DNA of 64,000 bases from Burkholderia glumae LMG 2196 = ATCC 33617 (GCF_000960995.1 NZ_CP009435.1:2356001-2420000); one strand, 5' to 3'; positions 31,227 through 41,231 are shown, counted from the stretch's first letter. The notes: generated from the letters alone by a model not told the origin. Translations and numbers: made by a program.

Positions 31227-33143
31227 ATGCCGACTTCCCCGTTTCGGGCCGCCGTGCCTCGTCGTGTTTCCGATGTCCGTGTCCCGGATGGCCGCGAGCC
31301 CGGCTGGTGGCGCTGGTTGACGGCCGTGCTGCTGGCCCTCTGCGGTGCCGCCGCGCCGCTTTCCGCCCACGCGGCCTATGCGATCGCCCAATACGGGGAG
31401 CCGAAATACCCGCCCGGCTTCCGGCATTTCGACTACGTGAATCCCGATGCGCCGAAGGGCGGTACGCTGGTGCTCGCGAACCCGAACCGGCTCACCACCT
31501 TCGACAAGTTCAATCCGTTCACGCTGCGCGGCAACCCGGCCCCCGGGCTCGGCACGATCTTCGAAAGCCTGACCACCGGCAGCGCCGACGAGCCGGCGAG
31601 TGCCTATGGGCTGCTCGCCGACGACATCGCGATTGCCCCGGACCACCTGTCGGTGACGTTCCACCTGAACCCGCGCGCGCGCTTCTCGAACGGCGACCCG
31701 GTCACGGCGGCCGACGTCAAGTATTCGTTCGATACGCTGAAGAGCCCGCAGGCCGCGCCGCAGTATGCCGCCTATTTCTCCGAGATCGCGCGCGTGGTGG
31801 TGGTCGATCCGGCCACGGTACGCTTCGAGTTCACGCGCACCGACCGCGAGCTGCCGCTGATCGCGGGTGCCGTGCCGGTGTTCTCGCGCAAGTGGGGGGC
31901 GAGGCCGGACGGCACGCGGGTGCCGTTCGACCAGCTCGCGTTCCAGCCGCCGATCGGCAGCGGCCCCTATCTGATCGACCACTATGACAGCGGGCGCACC
32001 ATCACTTACCGGCGCGATCCCCACTACTGGGGGACCGCGCTGCCGGTGCGGGTCGGCACCGACAACTTCGACCGGATCGTCTACAAGCTCTATGGCGACA
32101 GCGTCGCGCGGCTCGAGGCCTTCAAGGCCGGCGAGTACGACGTGCTGGTCGAATACATCGCGCGCAACTGGGTACGGCGCGACGTGGGCAAGCGTTTCGA
32201 CGACGGCGAGCTGATCAAGCGCGAGTTTCGCCAGCACAACGGCGCCGGCATGCAGGGCTTCCTGATGAACCTGCGCCGGCCGCTGTTTCAGGACGTGCGC
32301 GTGCGCGAGGCGCTCGATCTCGCATTCGATTTCGAATGGCTGAACCGGCAGCTGTTCTACGGCGGCTACACGCGCCTGAACAGCTACTTCGCCGACACCG
32401 AACTGCAGGCGCGCGGCACGCCGGGCGCGGGCGAGCTAGCGATCCTCGAGCCGCTGCGCAAGCAGCTCGACCCGGCCGTGTTCGGACCGATGCCGGTGCA
32501 GCCCGACACGAACCCGCCCGGCTCGCTGCGCGCCAATCTGCTCAAGGCGCGCGCGCTGCTGGCCGAGGCCGGCTGGACCTATCGCGACGGCGCGCTGCGC
32601 AACGCGAAGGGCGAGCCGTTCCGCTTCGAGATCCTCGACGATTCGGGCGGCGGGATGGAACCGGTGGTCACCGCCTATCAGCGCAATCTTGCCAAGCTCG
32701 GCATCGAGGCGCGCTTTCGCACCGCCGATTTCGCGCTGCTGCAAAAGCGCCTCGACGCGTTCGACTACGATATGACGACGGTGCGCTATCCGGGCGTGCA
32801 GGTGCCCGGCGCCGAGCAGGCCACGCGCTTCGCGAGCCGCTATGCGGACCAGCCCGGCTCGAGCAATCTGATCGGGCTGAAGTCGCCGGCCGTCGACGCG
32901 ATCCTGAAGGCGCTGCTGCAGGCGCAGACGCGCGAGCAACTGCTCGACGCCACCCACGCGCTCGACCGCGTGCTGATGCACGGCTACTACGTGGTGCCGC
33001 AGTGGTACAGCACGGTGCACCGCGTCGCCTACCAGCACACGCTCGCCTATCCGGCCACGCTGCCGCTGTACTATTCGGCCGATGACTGGGTGGCGTCGAT
33101 GTGGTGGGCGAAACCCGACGCGGCGGCGCACCCTGCACCTTGA
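31227..33143 (+). CDS. yejA: ABC transporter peptide-binding protein (YejA-like)
   Basis: 638-residue periplasmic solute-binding protein of family 5 (SBP_bac_5). The signal peptide has an extended basic N-region, then WLTAVLLALCGAAAPLSAHA. YejA-type landmarks follow: YGEPKYPPGFRHFDYVNPDA directly after the signal, then GTIFESLTTGSADEP and GLLADDIAIAPDHLSVTFHL. It captures peptides for the YejBEF importer; in enteric bacteria this system imports microcin C-like peptides. It is the first gene of the four-gene operon and of normal length. TAGAAT at about 31182-31187 may be part of its promoter. Confidence 0.93.
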   Translation: MPTSPFRAAVPRRVSDVRVPDGREPGWWRWLTAVLLALCGAAAPLSAHAAYAIAQYGEPKYPPGFRHFDYVNPDAPKGGTLVLANPNRLTTFDKFNPFTLRGNPAPGLGTIFESLTTGSADEPASAYGLLADDIAIAPDHLSVTFHLNPRARFSNGDPVTAADVKYSFDTLKSPQAAPQYAAYFSEIARVVVVDPATVRFEFTRTDRELPLIAGAVPVFSRKWGARPDGTRVPFDQLAFQPPIGSGPYLIDHYDSGRTITYRRDPHYWGTALPVRVGTDNFDRIVYKLYGDSVARLEAFKAGEYDVLVEYIARNWVRRDVGKRFDDGELIKREFRQHNGAGMQGFLMNLRRPLFQDVRVREALDLAFDFEWLNRQLFYGGYTRLNSYFADTELQARGTPGAGELAILEPLRKQLDPAVFGPMPVQPDTNPPGSLRANLLKARALLAEAGWTYRDGALRNAKGEPFRFEILDDSGGGMEPVVTAYQRNLAKLGIEARFRTADFALLQKRLDAFDYDMTTVRYPGVQVPGAEQATRFASRYADQPGSSNLIGLKSPAVDAILKALLQAQTREQLLDATHALDRVLMHGYYVVPQWYSTVHRVAYQHTLAYPATLPLYYSADDWVASMWWAKPDAAAHPAP

Positions 33144-33228
33144 GCGCCTCGCCGCATTCCGCATGCGGCGGCCGGGCCGGCCGCCGCTTCCTCAACCGCG
33201 CCGCGCGCGCCGCATGCCGACCTCGCCT

Positions 33229-34269
33229 ATGTGGAGCTATATCCTCAAACGTCTGCTGCTGATGATCCCGACCTTGCTGGGCGTGCTGACGATCACGTTC
33301 GCGGTGATCCAGTTCGTGCCCGGCGGCCCGGTGGAACAGGCCGTGCAGGAATTGCGCAAGGGCGCCGAGCAGGGCCGCGCGCCGTTCGGGCTGCGCAACT
33401 ACTCGGGCGTGGACGCCCAGCAGCTCGCGCAGCTCAAGGCGCTGTACGGCTTCGACAAGCCGCCGCTTGAGCGCTACGGGCTGATGCTCGAGCGCTTCGC
33501 GCGCTTCGATCTGGGCCAGAGCTATTTCCATCATCAGAGCGTCTGGTCGCTGGTCGTCTCGAAGCTGCCGGTGTCGATCAGCATCGGCGTGTGGACCTTC
33601 CTGCTGACCTACCTGATCTCGATCCCGCTCGGCATCGCGAAGGCGGTCTACAACGGCTCGTCGTTCGATCTCGTGACGAGCCTGATGGTGCTGGTGGGCT
33701 ATGCGATCCCGGGCTTCGTGCTCGGTGTGCTGCTGCTGGTGCTGTTCGGCGGCGGCTCGTTCTGGCAGCTGTTCCCGCTGCGCGGCCTGACCTCGGACAA
33801 CTTCGCGCAGCTGAGCCTGCTCGGCAAGCTGACCGACTACCTCTGGCATCTGGTGCTGCCGATCACCGCCTCGGTGGTGGGCAGCTTCGCCGTGATCACC
33901 ATGCTGACCAAGAACGCGTTCCTCGACGAGATCCGCAAGCAGTACGTGCTGACCGCGCGCGCCAAGGGGCTCAGCGAGCGGCGCGTGCTGTGGAAGCACG
34001 TGTTTCGCAACGCGCTGCTGCCGCTCGTGGTCGGCTTTCCGGGCGCGTTCGTCGCCGCGTTCTTCACCGGCAGCCTGCTGATCGAGACGCTGTTCTCGCT
34101 CGACGGCCTGGGGCTGCTGTCCTACGAATCGGTGGTGCGCCGCGACTACCCGGTGGTGCTCGGTACGCTCTACCTGTTCACGCTGATCGGCCTCGTCACG
34201 AAGCTGGTCTCCGACCTCTGCTACGTCTGGGTCGACCCGCGAATTCAATTCGACCAACTGGAGCGCTGA
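33229..34269 (+). CDS. yejB: ABC peptide transporter permease (YejB-like)
   Basis: 346-residue inner-membrane permease of the oligopeptide/nickel (DppB/OppB) type. The N-terminal helix (WSYILKRLLLMIPTLLGVL) and periplasmic VPGGPVEQAV are characteristic. The BPD_transp_1 region holds the cytoplasmic EAA-loop equivalent (YVLTARAKGLSERRVLWKHV). Hydrophobic segments occupy about residues 130-330. ATG 33229 is chosen over 33214 because homologues begin with the MxxYxxKRLLL segment. It follows yejA by 85 bp and yejE starts two bases after its stop. Confidence 0.93.
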   Translation: MWSYILKRLLLMIPTLLGVLTITFAVIQFVPGGPVEQAVQELRKGAEQGRAPFGLRNYSGVDAQQLAQLKALYGFDKPPLERYGLMLERFARFDLGQSYFHHQSVWSLVVSKLPVSISIGVWTFLLTYLISIPLGIAKAVYNGSSFDLVTSLMVLVGYAIPGFVLGVLLLVLFGGGSFWQLFPLRGLTSDNFAQLSLLGKLTDYLWHLVLPITASVVGSFAVITMLTKNAFLDEIRKQYVLTARAKGLSERRVLWKHVFRNALLPLVVGFPGAFVAAFFTGSLLIETLFSLDGLGLLSYESVVRRDYPVVLGTLYLFTLIGLVTKLVSDLCYVWVDPRIQFDQLER

Positions 34270-34270
34270 C

Positions 34271-35368
34271 GTGAGCCGAGCCGCCGTTTCCTCCCGGATC
34301 GACGCCGCCCGCGCGCGCGTCTCGCCATCGCCCGCGCGCCGCGTCTGGCGGCGTTTTCGCGGCCAGCGCCTCGGCTACTGGAGCTTCGTGGTGTTCGTGG
34401 TGGCATTCGCCGTCGCGCTGGCCGCGCCGCTCTGGTCGAACGACCGGCCGCTGGTGGTGCGCTACGACGGGCACTATTATTTCCCGATCGTGAAGGACTA
34501 CGCCGAGACCACCTTCGGCGGGGACTTCCCGACCCCGGCCGATTATCTCGACCCTTATGTGCGCGGCAAGCTCGAGGCGCCCGGCAACTTCGTGCTGTAT
34601 CCGCCGAACCATTATTCGGCCACCACGCTCAACTATTTCTCGGCGCTGCCGAACCCGGCGCCGCCGTCGCGCGATAACTGGCTCGGCACCGACGCGCAGG
34701 GCCGCGACCTGCTCGCGCGGCTGGTGTACGGCTTCGCCGTGTCGGTGGAGTTCGCGCTGGTGCTGACGCTGATCGGCACCGTCCTCGGCATCGCGGCCGG
34801 CGCCGTGCAAGGCTTCTACGGCGGGCGCATCGACATCGTCGGGCAGCGTCTGATCGAGATCTGGAGCTCGATGCCCGAGCTCTACCTGCTGATCATCTTC
34901 GCGTCGATCTTCGAGCCGAGCTTCTTGCTGCTGATCGTGCTGCTGTCGCTGTTCGGCTGGGTCGGCCTTGCCGACTACGTGCGCGCCGAGTTCCTGCGCA
35001 ACCGCACCCAGGACTACGTGCGTGCCGCGCGCGCGATCGGCCTCACCAACTGGCAGATCATCTGGCGCCACGTGCTGCCCAACAGCCTCACGCCCGTGAT
35101 CACGTTCCTGCCGTTTCGCATGAGCGGCTCGATCCTCGCGCTGACCAGCCTCGACTTCCTCGGGCTCGGCGTGCCGCCGCCCACGCCGAGCCTCGGCGAA
35201 CTGCTCGCGCAGGGCAAGGCGAACCTCGACGCCTGGTGGATCTCGCTTGCGACCTTCGCGGTGCTGGTGTTCACGCTGCTGCTGCTGACCTTCATGGGCG
35301 ACGCGCTGCGCAATGCGCTCGACTCGCGCATCGCCGATACCTCGCGCGCGGCGGGAGGCGTGCGATGA
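34271..35368 (+). CDS. yejE: ABC peptide transporter permease (YejE-like)
   Basis: 365-residue partner permease (DppC/OppC type). A YejE-specific periplasmic insert follows the first helix (VVRYDGHYYFPIVKDYAETT), after which comes the NWLGTDAQGRDLLARLVYG segment shared by OppC-class proteins. The cytoplasmic coupling loop is YVRAARAIGLTNWQIIWRHV. The start is GTG 34271. Its stop overlaps the ATG of yejF by four bases, so expression is coupled. Confidence 0.93.
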   Translation: MSRAAVSSRIDAARARVSPSPARRVWRRFRGQRLGYWSFVVFVVAFAVALAAPLWSNDRPLVVRYDGHYYFPIVKDYAETTFGGDFPTPADYLDPYVRGKLEAPGNFVLYPPNHYSATTLNYFSALPNPAPPSRDNWLGTDAQGRDLLARLVYGFAVSVEFALVLTLIGTVLGIAAGAVQGFYGGRIDIVGQRLIEIWSSMPELYLLIIFASIFEPSFLLLIVLLSLFGWVGLADYVRAEFLRNRTQDYVRAARAIGLTNWQIIWRHVLPNSLTPVITFLPFRMSGSILALTSLDFLGLGVPPPTPSLGELLAQGKANLDAWWISLATFAVLVFTLLLLTFMGDALRNALDSRIADTSRAAGGVR

Positions 35369-37122
35369 CGCGGCCGTCGAAGCCATCGGCCAAGCCGCCG
35401 CGCAAGGTGGGCCGCGCCCCGGACGACGCGCCGCCGACCGCGGCACCGACGCCGGACGCGGTGTCCGGCGCGCCCGCCCGGGCGGGCGGCGAGGCACCCA
35501 GCCACGACGCCGGCGCCGTGCCGCTGCTGTCGATCGAGCACCTGCGCGTTGCGTTCGGCGAGACGCTGGCCGTCGACGACGTCTCGTTGACGGTGGGCCG
35601 CGGCGAGCGCGTGGCGCTGGTCGGCGAATCGGGTTCGGGCAAGAGCGTCACGGCGCTCGCCATCCTGCGGCTGCTGCGCGAGGCCGAGCAGAGCGGCACG
35701 ATCCGCTTCGACGGCGCCGAGCTCGGCGCGAAGAGCGAACGCGCGATGCGCGGGCTGCGCGGCGCCGAGATCGCGATGATCTTCCAGGAGCCGATGAGCG
35801 CGCTGAACCCGCTCTATACGATCGGCGACCAGATCATGGAAACCATCGTGCTGCACGACGGCGTCTCGCAGCGCGAGGCGCGGGCGCGGGCGATCGCGCT
35901 GCTGGGACGCACCGGCATCGCCGAGGCCGAACGCCGCGTCGACAGCTATCCGCACCAGCTCTCGGGCGGCCAGCGCCAGCGCGCGATGATCGCGATGGCG
36001 CTGGCCTGCCGGCCGCGCCTGCTGCTCGCCGACGAGCCCACCACGGCGCTCGACGTCACGATCCGCGCGCAGATCGTCGAACTGCTGCTCGACCTGCAGC
36101 GCGACGCGGAGCACGGCCGCGGCATGGCGATCCTGCTGATCACGCACGATCTGAACTTGGTGCGGCGTTTCGCGCAGCGCGTCGCCGTGATGGAGAAGGG
36201 GCGTCTGGTCGAGAGCGGGCCGGTCGAGCGGATCTTCGCCGAGCCCGATCATCCCTACACGCGCCGGCTGCTCGACAGCCGGCCGCGGCGCACCGCCGCG
36301 CCGGTGCTGCCGATCGCGCCGGTGGTGCTCGACGCGCGCGAGGTGACGGTGGTCTACCGGCACAAGCTGCCCGGCATTGGCGGCTGGTTCCGCAGCGGGC
36401 AGTTCACCGCGGTCGAGCGCGCCAGCGTGTCGGTGCGGCAGGGAGAGACGCTGGGCGTGGTCGGCGAATCTGGCTCGGGCAAGTCGACGCTGGCGATGGC
36501 GCTGCTGGGCCTGCAGCGGACCGCCGGCGGCAGCATCGAATTCGACGGCCGGCCGCTCGCGAGCTGGTGCGGCACCGAGGCGCGCACGCTGCGGTCGCGG
36601 CTGCAGGTGGTGTTCCAGGACCCGTTCGGCTCGCTGTCGCCGCGCTACACCATCGAGCGCATCGTCGGCGAGGGGCTCGAGCTGCACCGGCCCGAGCTGT
36701 CGGCCGAGGCGCGCCGCGAGCGCGTGATTGCGGTGCTGCGCGAGGTCGGGCTCGACCGCACGGTGTTGCATCGCTATCCGCACGAGTTTTCGGGCGGCCA
36801 ACGGCAACGTGTCGCGATTGCTCGCGCGCTGGTGCTGGAGCCGCGCGTGCTGGTGCTCGACGAGCCCACCAGCGCGCTCGACGTGTCGATCCAGCAACAG
36901 GTGCTCAAGCTGCTCGCGGGCCTGCAGCGCAAGTACAACCTCGCCTACCTGTTCATCAGCCACGACCTCGAGGTGATCGGCGCGATGGCGCACCGGGTGG
37001 CGGTGATGCAGGGCGGGGTGATTGTCGAAACCGGTGATGTGGAGAAAATTTTCACGGCACCGTCACACCCGTACACGCGCAAGTTGCTGGCTGCCGTCGA
37101 GGGGCGGAACCTGCCCCAATGA
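35365..37122 (+). CDS. yejF: ABC peptide transporter ATPase, two-domain (YejF-like)
   Basis: 585-residue protein with two complete ATPase domains. Domain 1: Walker A GESGSGKS, signature LSGGQRQR, Walker B LLADEPTTALD. Domain 2: GESGSGKST, FSGGQRQR, VLVLDEPTSALD. Each ends with the oligopeptide-transporter C-terminal motif around PDHPYTRRLL or PSHPYTRKLL. A Pro/Ala-rich N-terminal extension of about 50 residues precedes domain 1. It energises YejB/YejE. ATG 35365 overlaps the yejE stop. Confidence 0.95.
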   Translation: MTRPSKPSAKPPRKVGRAPDDAPPTAAPTPDAVSGAPARAGGEAPSHDAGAVPLLSIEHLRVAFGETLAVDDVSLTVGRGERVALVGESGSGKSVTALAILRLLREAEQSGTIRFDGAELGAKSERAMRGLRGAEIAMIFQEPMSALNPLYTIGDQIMETIVLHDGVSQREARARAIALLGRTGIAEAERRVDSYPHQLSGGQRQRAMIAMALACRPRLLLADEPTTALDVTIRAQIVELLLDLQRDAEHGRGMAILLITHDLNLVRRFAQRVAVMEKGRLVESGPVERIFAEPDHPYTRRLLDSRPRRTAAPVLPIAPVVLDAREVTVVYRHKLPGIGGWFRSGQFTAVERASVSVRQGETLGVVGESGSGKSTLAMALLGLQRTAGGSIEFDGRPLASWCGTEARTLRSRLQVVFQDPFGSLSPRYTIERIVGEGLELHRPELSAEARRERVIAVLREVGLDRTVLHRYPHEFSGGQRQRVAIARALVLEPRVLVLDEPTSALDVSIQQQVLKLLAGLQRKYNLAYLFISHDLEVIGAMAHRVAVMQGGVIVETGDVEKIFTAPSHPYTRKLLAAVEGRNLPQ

Positions 37123-37155
37123 TGTGCAGAACTTGATTGAATTTTTCAATTCATT

Positions 37156-37184
37156 TTGACAAACAAATACCGTCTAGCTAGTAT
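37156..37184 (+). promoter_or_regulatory. Sigma-70 promoter of the NlpC/P60 gene
   Basis: Consensus -35 TTGACA (37156-37161) and -10 TAGTAT (37179-37184) with a 17-bp spacer, about 50 bp before the start codon, in locally AT-rich DNA. Confidence 0.85.
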
Positions 37185-37236
37185 CGACCGAAATTTCCGC
37201 CAATCAGCTGATTTTTAAGCACAATATTACCGACCG

Positions 37237-37917
37237 ATGCAGTACCGATCCATCACTCAGGTTTGCAGGCGCGCTGTCGCCGGGTTGTTTTTTGGCGCTC
37301 TGATGGCTGCAACTTCCGGCGCGTTCGCCGACGAAGCAGGCAGCTTGAATCAGAACGTCGCATTGTCGCCACAGTCCGTGCCGACGCCCTCCGTCCTCAA
37401 TGCCCAGCCGAGCGCCCCGAGCGGCGGCGCGCGTTCGTTCCTGTCCGGCATGGCCGGCAAGGCGGGCGACGTGGTGGTCGGTGCGCTGAACATGATCGGC
37501 GTACGCTACCGCTGGGGTGGCAATTCACCCGATTCCGGGCTCGATTGCAGCGGCTTCGTGCGCTACGTGTTCCAGGACACGCTGGGCATGTCGCTGCCGC
37601 GCCGCGCCGAGGAGATGAGCCGCGTCGGCGAGAAGGTTCGCATGAGCGAGCTGAAGCCGGGCGATCTCGTGTTCTTCAACACGATGCGCCGCACCTTCTC
37701 ACACGTCGGCATCTACATCGGCGATAACAAGTTCGTGCACTCGCCGTCCACCGGCAGCACGATCCGCGTCGACGATCTCGAAAGCAGCTACTGGGAAAAG
37801 CGTTTCACCGGGGCTCGCCGGCTCGAGTCGGAGTTCCCGACCAAGCCCGACGAACTGCGCCAGCGCGTGAGCGCGACTATCAACGGCAATCCGTCCGACT
37901 TCAATCCCGGCAACTGA
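37237..37917 (+). CDS. Exported NlpC/P60-family peptidoglycan endopeptidase
   Basis: 226-residue periplasmic cysteine peptidase that would cut stem-peptide bonds of peptidoglycan. The Sec signal covers about residues 1-31 (cleavage near AFA-D). The NlpC/P60 domain (about 80-190) has the catalytic Cys in LDCSGFVRYVF, the catalytic His in FSHVGIYIG, and a third polar residue in FVHSPSTG. The preceding IGVRYRWGGNSP motif is typical. A 45-residue Pro/Ser/Ala linker follows the signal. It has its own strong promoter and a terminator, so it is monocistronic. The specific bond cleaved is not determinable. Confidence 0.93.
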   Translation: MQYRSITQVCRRAVAGLFFGALMAATSGAFADEAGSLNQNVALSPQSVPTPSVLNAQPSAPSGGARSFLSGMAGKAGDVVVGALNMIGVRYRWGGNSPDSGLDCSGFVRYVFQDTLGMSLPRRAEEMSRVGEKVRMSELKPGDLVFFNTMRRTFSHVGIYIGDNKFVHSPSTGSTIRVDDLESSYWEKRFTGARRLESEFPTKPDELRQRVSATINGNPSDFNPGN

Positions 37918-37977
37918 GCGCGGGCGGGCTGCGCCCGCGTCACGTCGCGGGGCGTTGGCGCGCCCATCGATCGAGCC

Positions 37978-38009
37978 ACCCCGGCCTGCGCAAGGAGGCC
38001 GGGGTTTTT
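37978..38009 (+). terminator. Intrinsic terminator after the NlpC/P60 gene
   Basis: A 10-bp perfect stem (37978-37987 with 37996-38005) with an 8-nt loop runs into TTTTT (38005-38009). Confidence 0.92.
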
Positions 38010-38056
38010 CTTTGGCGGCGGGGCGCCGCCGCCTCACGGCCCGGCTCGCGCGGGCC

Positions 38057-38974
38057 TCAGCCCGCGGCGCGTGCCGCGGCGGCCGCCAGCTTGCCCTGCA
38101 ACTCCGGCATGAGCTTCGCGGCCGCTTCCTCGCCGGCCAGGATCGCCGCGTTGCGCTGCATGAAATCGCTTGCGCTCATCTCGGCCAGATTCGGGCGGAT
38201 CACCACGTCGGCGTACTTGTCGAGTTCGTAGGCCTTGATGGTCTGGCCCATGATCGTGAAGGTCTGCAGCAGCAGTTCGATCGGATTCTGCGTCGGTGCG
38301 CCCTCGGGGCGGGCCGAGATGTCCACGGCGATCACGAAATCGGCGCCCATCTTGCGCGCGAACGAGGCCGGCACCGGGCTCACGAGGCCGCCGTCCACGT
38401 ATTCACGCGTGCCGATCCGCACCGGCTCGAACACCGACGGCACGCTGCTCGACGCTCGCACGGCGAGGCCCGTGTTGCCGCGCTGGAACAGGATCGGCTG
38501 GCCGTTCTGCAGATCGGTGGCGACGATGCCGAGCGGCTTGGCCATTTTCTCGATCGGCCGGTTGTTCAGCGTCTTGTTGATGTAGTTCTGCAGCGCCACG
38601 CCCATCAGCAGCCCGCGCGAGCGCCACGGCAGCGCCCAGTCGCTGATCGAGGCTTCATCCATGGTCAGCGCGAGCTTGTTGATCTCGAATGCGTTCATGC
38701 CGGAGGCGTAGAGCGCGCCCACCACCGAGCCGGCGCTGGTGCCGGCCACGAGGTCGATCTGGACGTTGCGCGCCTCGAGCGCCTTCAGCACGCCGATGTG
38801 CGCGAAGCCGCGCGCGGCGCCGCCGCCGAGCGCGATGCCGATCTTCAGCGGCCGGCGCGTGGCGGTGGCCGCGGGCGGCGAGGTCTTGCCGCCGAACGAC
38901 GTGCAGGCGGCCAGCGAGGCGGACATCGCGGCGAGCGAGAAGTGGCGGCGGGACAGGCGAGGGGACGACGACAT
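38057..38974 (-). CDS. Patatin-like phospholipase lipoprotein (RssA-like)
   Basis: About 305 residues. The signal (RRHFSLAAMSASLAAC) ends in a lipobox LAAC, so it is an outer- or inner-membrane lipoprotein. The patatin core shows the oxyanion loop GGGAARG, nucleophile motif GTSAG and the Asp of the catalytic dyad in VDGGL. It would hydrolyse acyl groups from phospholipids or similar lipids. ATG 38974 is chosen because it gives the signal peptide at once; the longer frame to 39115 adds Arg/Pro-rich shadow sequence. Neighbouring genes are unrelated. Confidence 0.9.
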   Translation of the reverse strand: MSSSPRLSRRHFSLAAMSASLAACTSFGGKTSPPAATATRRPLKIGIALGGGAARGFAHIGVLKALEARNVQIDLVAGTSAGSVVGALYASGMNAFEINKLALTMDEASISDWALPWRSRGLLMGVALQNYINKTLNNRPIEKMAKPLGIVATDLQNGQPILFQRGNTGLAVRASSSVPSVFEPVRIGTREYVDGGLVSPVPASFARKMGADFVIAVDISARPEGAPTQNPIELLLQTFTIMGQTIKAYELDKYADVVIRPNLAEMSASDFMQRNAAILAGEEAAAKLMPELQGKLAAAAARAAG

Positions 38975-39608
38975 CGACGAATTCTCCGGCAGGCGAGCGT
39001 CACACGGGATGGGGTGCAACCGACGGCGAGGCGGCACGGCGCTCGATGGCCGGCACGGCCTCGCGCGCTGCGCATCCGCCGCGGCGCGCACATCATAAAG
39101 CAAGCGGGGCGGCACCGGCGAAAAGCCGGTGGCGCGAGCCGGTTACGCGACGGTGCCGCGGCCGGCGCGCCCGTCGTCGATGGCTTTCGATAGCGAATTT
39201 GCCAGCCGTCGAGGCCGGCCGGCGGTGCGTCGGCAGGAGCATCGGGGTTCGAGGCGACGGCCGTCGCGCGGCGCTGCCGGGCGTGCCGGGTCGACGGCGA
39301 TCCGGTCGTGTGCCACACGAACGGTAGCCGTGTCCATCGAAGCGCCGACCGATCCGGCCACATAGTCCGATCACGCTTGTCGACAGTCATGCGGCTCGCG
39401 GCGCGCCTGCCGTGGCAGGTCCGCGCCTTGTGGTGAGTCAAGTTTGGCCGGCGGCCAATCACTAAGCTGACAGGCACCGGAGTTCTCGTACCCCGGCCTC
39501 CCGGTGCGCCGGGAGACGAGGCGCGCCGGGCGCCGGCCGCGTCGCCACGGCATCCCGAAGGTGGCTCGGCGGCAGCCTCGCGCGGCGGATCCCTGCAAGG
39601 AGGCCATG
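38975..39608. other. Intergenic stretch without recognisable gene
   Basis: Frames here are Arg/Ala-rich GC shadows on both strands. The only functional site seen is AAGGAGG at about 39597-39603, the ribosome-binding site of the following cytochrome gene. Confidence 0.5.
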
Positions 39609-41231
39609 ATGAAACGGGCGGGAGGCGGAAAACGGCTGGGCAGGCTCGTCGGCGTGCTCGTGGTGGGCGCGCTCGCGCTGTTCTGGGTGCTGACCTCGCC
39701 AGTCACGTGGCGCCTCACGCGGCCGCAGCGCGATGCCGTCAGCGCCGCGCCCGCCGATCTGCGCAACGGCAGGACCCTGTTCCTGGCCGGCGATTGCGCC
39801 ACCTGCCATGCATCACCGAATCGGCACGACGATACGCTACTGGGCGGCGGCCGCACGCTCCGCACCGCGTTCGGCACGTTCCGCATGCCCAACATCTCGC
39901 CCGACGTGAAGGACGGCATCGGCGCCTGGACGCTCGATCAGTTCATCACCGCGATGCGCGAAGGGGTGCTGCCGGACAAGGGCAATGCCTATCCGGCGTT
40001 CCCGTACACGTCGTATCAGCACATGACGGCCGACGACCTGCGCGACCTGTTCGCCTATCTGAAGACGCTGCCGCCCGTGCCGGGGCGCCAGCCCGGCCAC
40101 GACCTCCGGTTTCCGTTCTCGATCCGTCGCGGCATCGGCCTTTGGCGGCTCGCGTTCCTGTCGGGCCAGCCGCTGCCTGTCGAAGCCGGCAAGAGCGTGC
40201 AATGGCTGCGCGGCCGGTATCTCGTCGAAGGGCCGGGCCATTGCGCCGAATGTCATTCGCCGCGCAACGCGATCGGCGTGATTCGCGCCGGCCGGCGCTT
40301 CTCGGGCGGACCGAACGCGGAAGGCACGGGCTACGTGCCGAACATCACGCCGGACGGCACCGGCATCGACTATTGGTTGGCCGACGACATCGCACGCTAT
40401 CTGAAGCAGGGCGTGACGCCGATCGGCATCCGCGCCGGCGGCGACATGCGGAAAGTGATCCACAATACCTCGCAGCTCACGGACGCCGACCGGCTCGCCA
40501 TCGCCACCTATTTGAAGACAGTGCCGGCCGTCGATTCGCCGAATCCGAACCTGCCCGCACCGAACCGGACCAGTCAGGTCGTGTTCTTGCCGCCGGCCGA
40601 CACCGCGAGCGCGGCCGCCTCGAAGCTCGACGCGCTGGCCGCGCCGGCCGCCGAACTGGCGAAGGCGAGCCCGCTCTACGTGGTTGCCACCAAGCGCTTC
40701 TATCTCGAACGACCGAAGGTCGGCGCGACCGCGCCGGAGGACGGCAAGCTGCTCGCCGCGGCCGAACTGGCCGTGCTCGAGCGAGACGGCGACTGGCTGA
40801 AGGTGCGGCTGCACGGCTGGCAGCAGGCCGGCTCGGAAAGCGCGATCTACGCGCGGCAAGGTCAGCGGATCATGGAGGCGGTGGTGTCGGCCGCCGCCGC
40901 GGCGCGGGTTGTGCATGGCACGACGGTGCGCGACGCGCAGACCGGCCAGGACTGGACGCCCGGCGACCTGACCGTCTGGGTGAGGCGCGACGCCCTGGCC
41001 ACGAATCTCCAGACGCTCTGGCATTACAGCGACGACCTGATGAGCCATACCTGCGCGGTTTGCCACGCGCGGCCCGACAGCGAGGATTTCCTTGCCAACC
41101 AATGGGTCGGCACCCTCGGGGCGATGCGGCGCTTCACGTCGCTGGACGACGATCAATACCGCCTGCTGCTCGCCTGGCTGCAGAACCATTCGAAGGACGT
41201 CGGCCCCGGCGTCGGGAGTGCGTCGCGATGA
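39609..41231 (+). CDS. Membrane-anchored triheme c-type cytochrome with SH3-like domain
   Basis: 540-residue cytochrome c, probably the electron donor to the downstream TorA reductase. An uncleaved N-terminal helix (about residues 12-30) anchors it with the rest in the periplasm. Two cytochrome domains like those of alcohol/gluconate dehydrogenase cytochrome subunits carry CATCH (63-67) and CAECH (about 211-215). A bacterial SH3-like segment (LYVVATKRFYLERPKVG to KVRLHGWQQAG) follows, and a third heme motif CAVCH (about 482-486) lies in a C-terminal region resembling the heme domain of TorC (LMSHTCAVCH). ATG 39609 is better spaced from AAGGAGG than 39606. Its stop overlaps the torD start. Confidence 0.85.
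   Translation: MKRAGGGKRLGRLVGVLVVGALALFWVLTSPVTWRLTRPQRDAVSAAPADLRNGRTLFLAGDCATCHASPNRHDDTLLGGGRTLRTAFGTFRMPNISPDVKDGIGAWTLDQFITAMREGVLPDKGNAYPAFPYTSYQHMTADDLRDLFAYLKTLPPVPGRQPGHDLRFPFSIRRGIGLWRLAFLSGQPLPVEAGKSVQWLRGRYLVEGPGHCAECHSPRNAIGVIRAGRRFSGGPNAEGTGYVPNITPDGTGIDYWLADDIARYLKQGVTPIGIRAGGDMRKVIHNTSQLTDADRLAIATYLKTVPAVDSPNPNLPAPNRTSQVVFLPPADTASAAASKLDALAAPAAELAKASPLYVVATKRFYLERPKVGATAPEDGKLLAAAELAVLERDGDWLKVRLHGWQQAGSESAIYARQGQRIMEAVVSAAAAARVVHGTTVRDAQTGQDWTPGDLTVWVRRDALATNLQTLWHYSDDLMSHTCAVCHARPDSEDFLANQWVGTLGAMRRFTSLDDDQYRLLLAWLQNHSKDVGPGVGSASR

Noticed and set aside
32668..36993. Long antisense open frames (for example 32668-34257 and 35014-36993, minus strand)
   Set aside because: They mirror the yej genes and their products are Arg/His/Gln-rich with no family features; high-GC codon bias keeps the antisense frame open.
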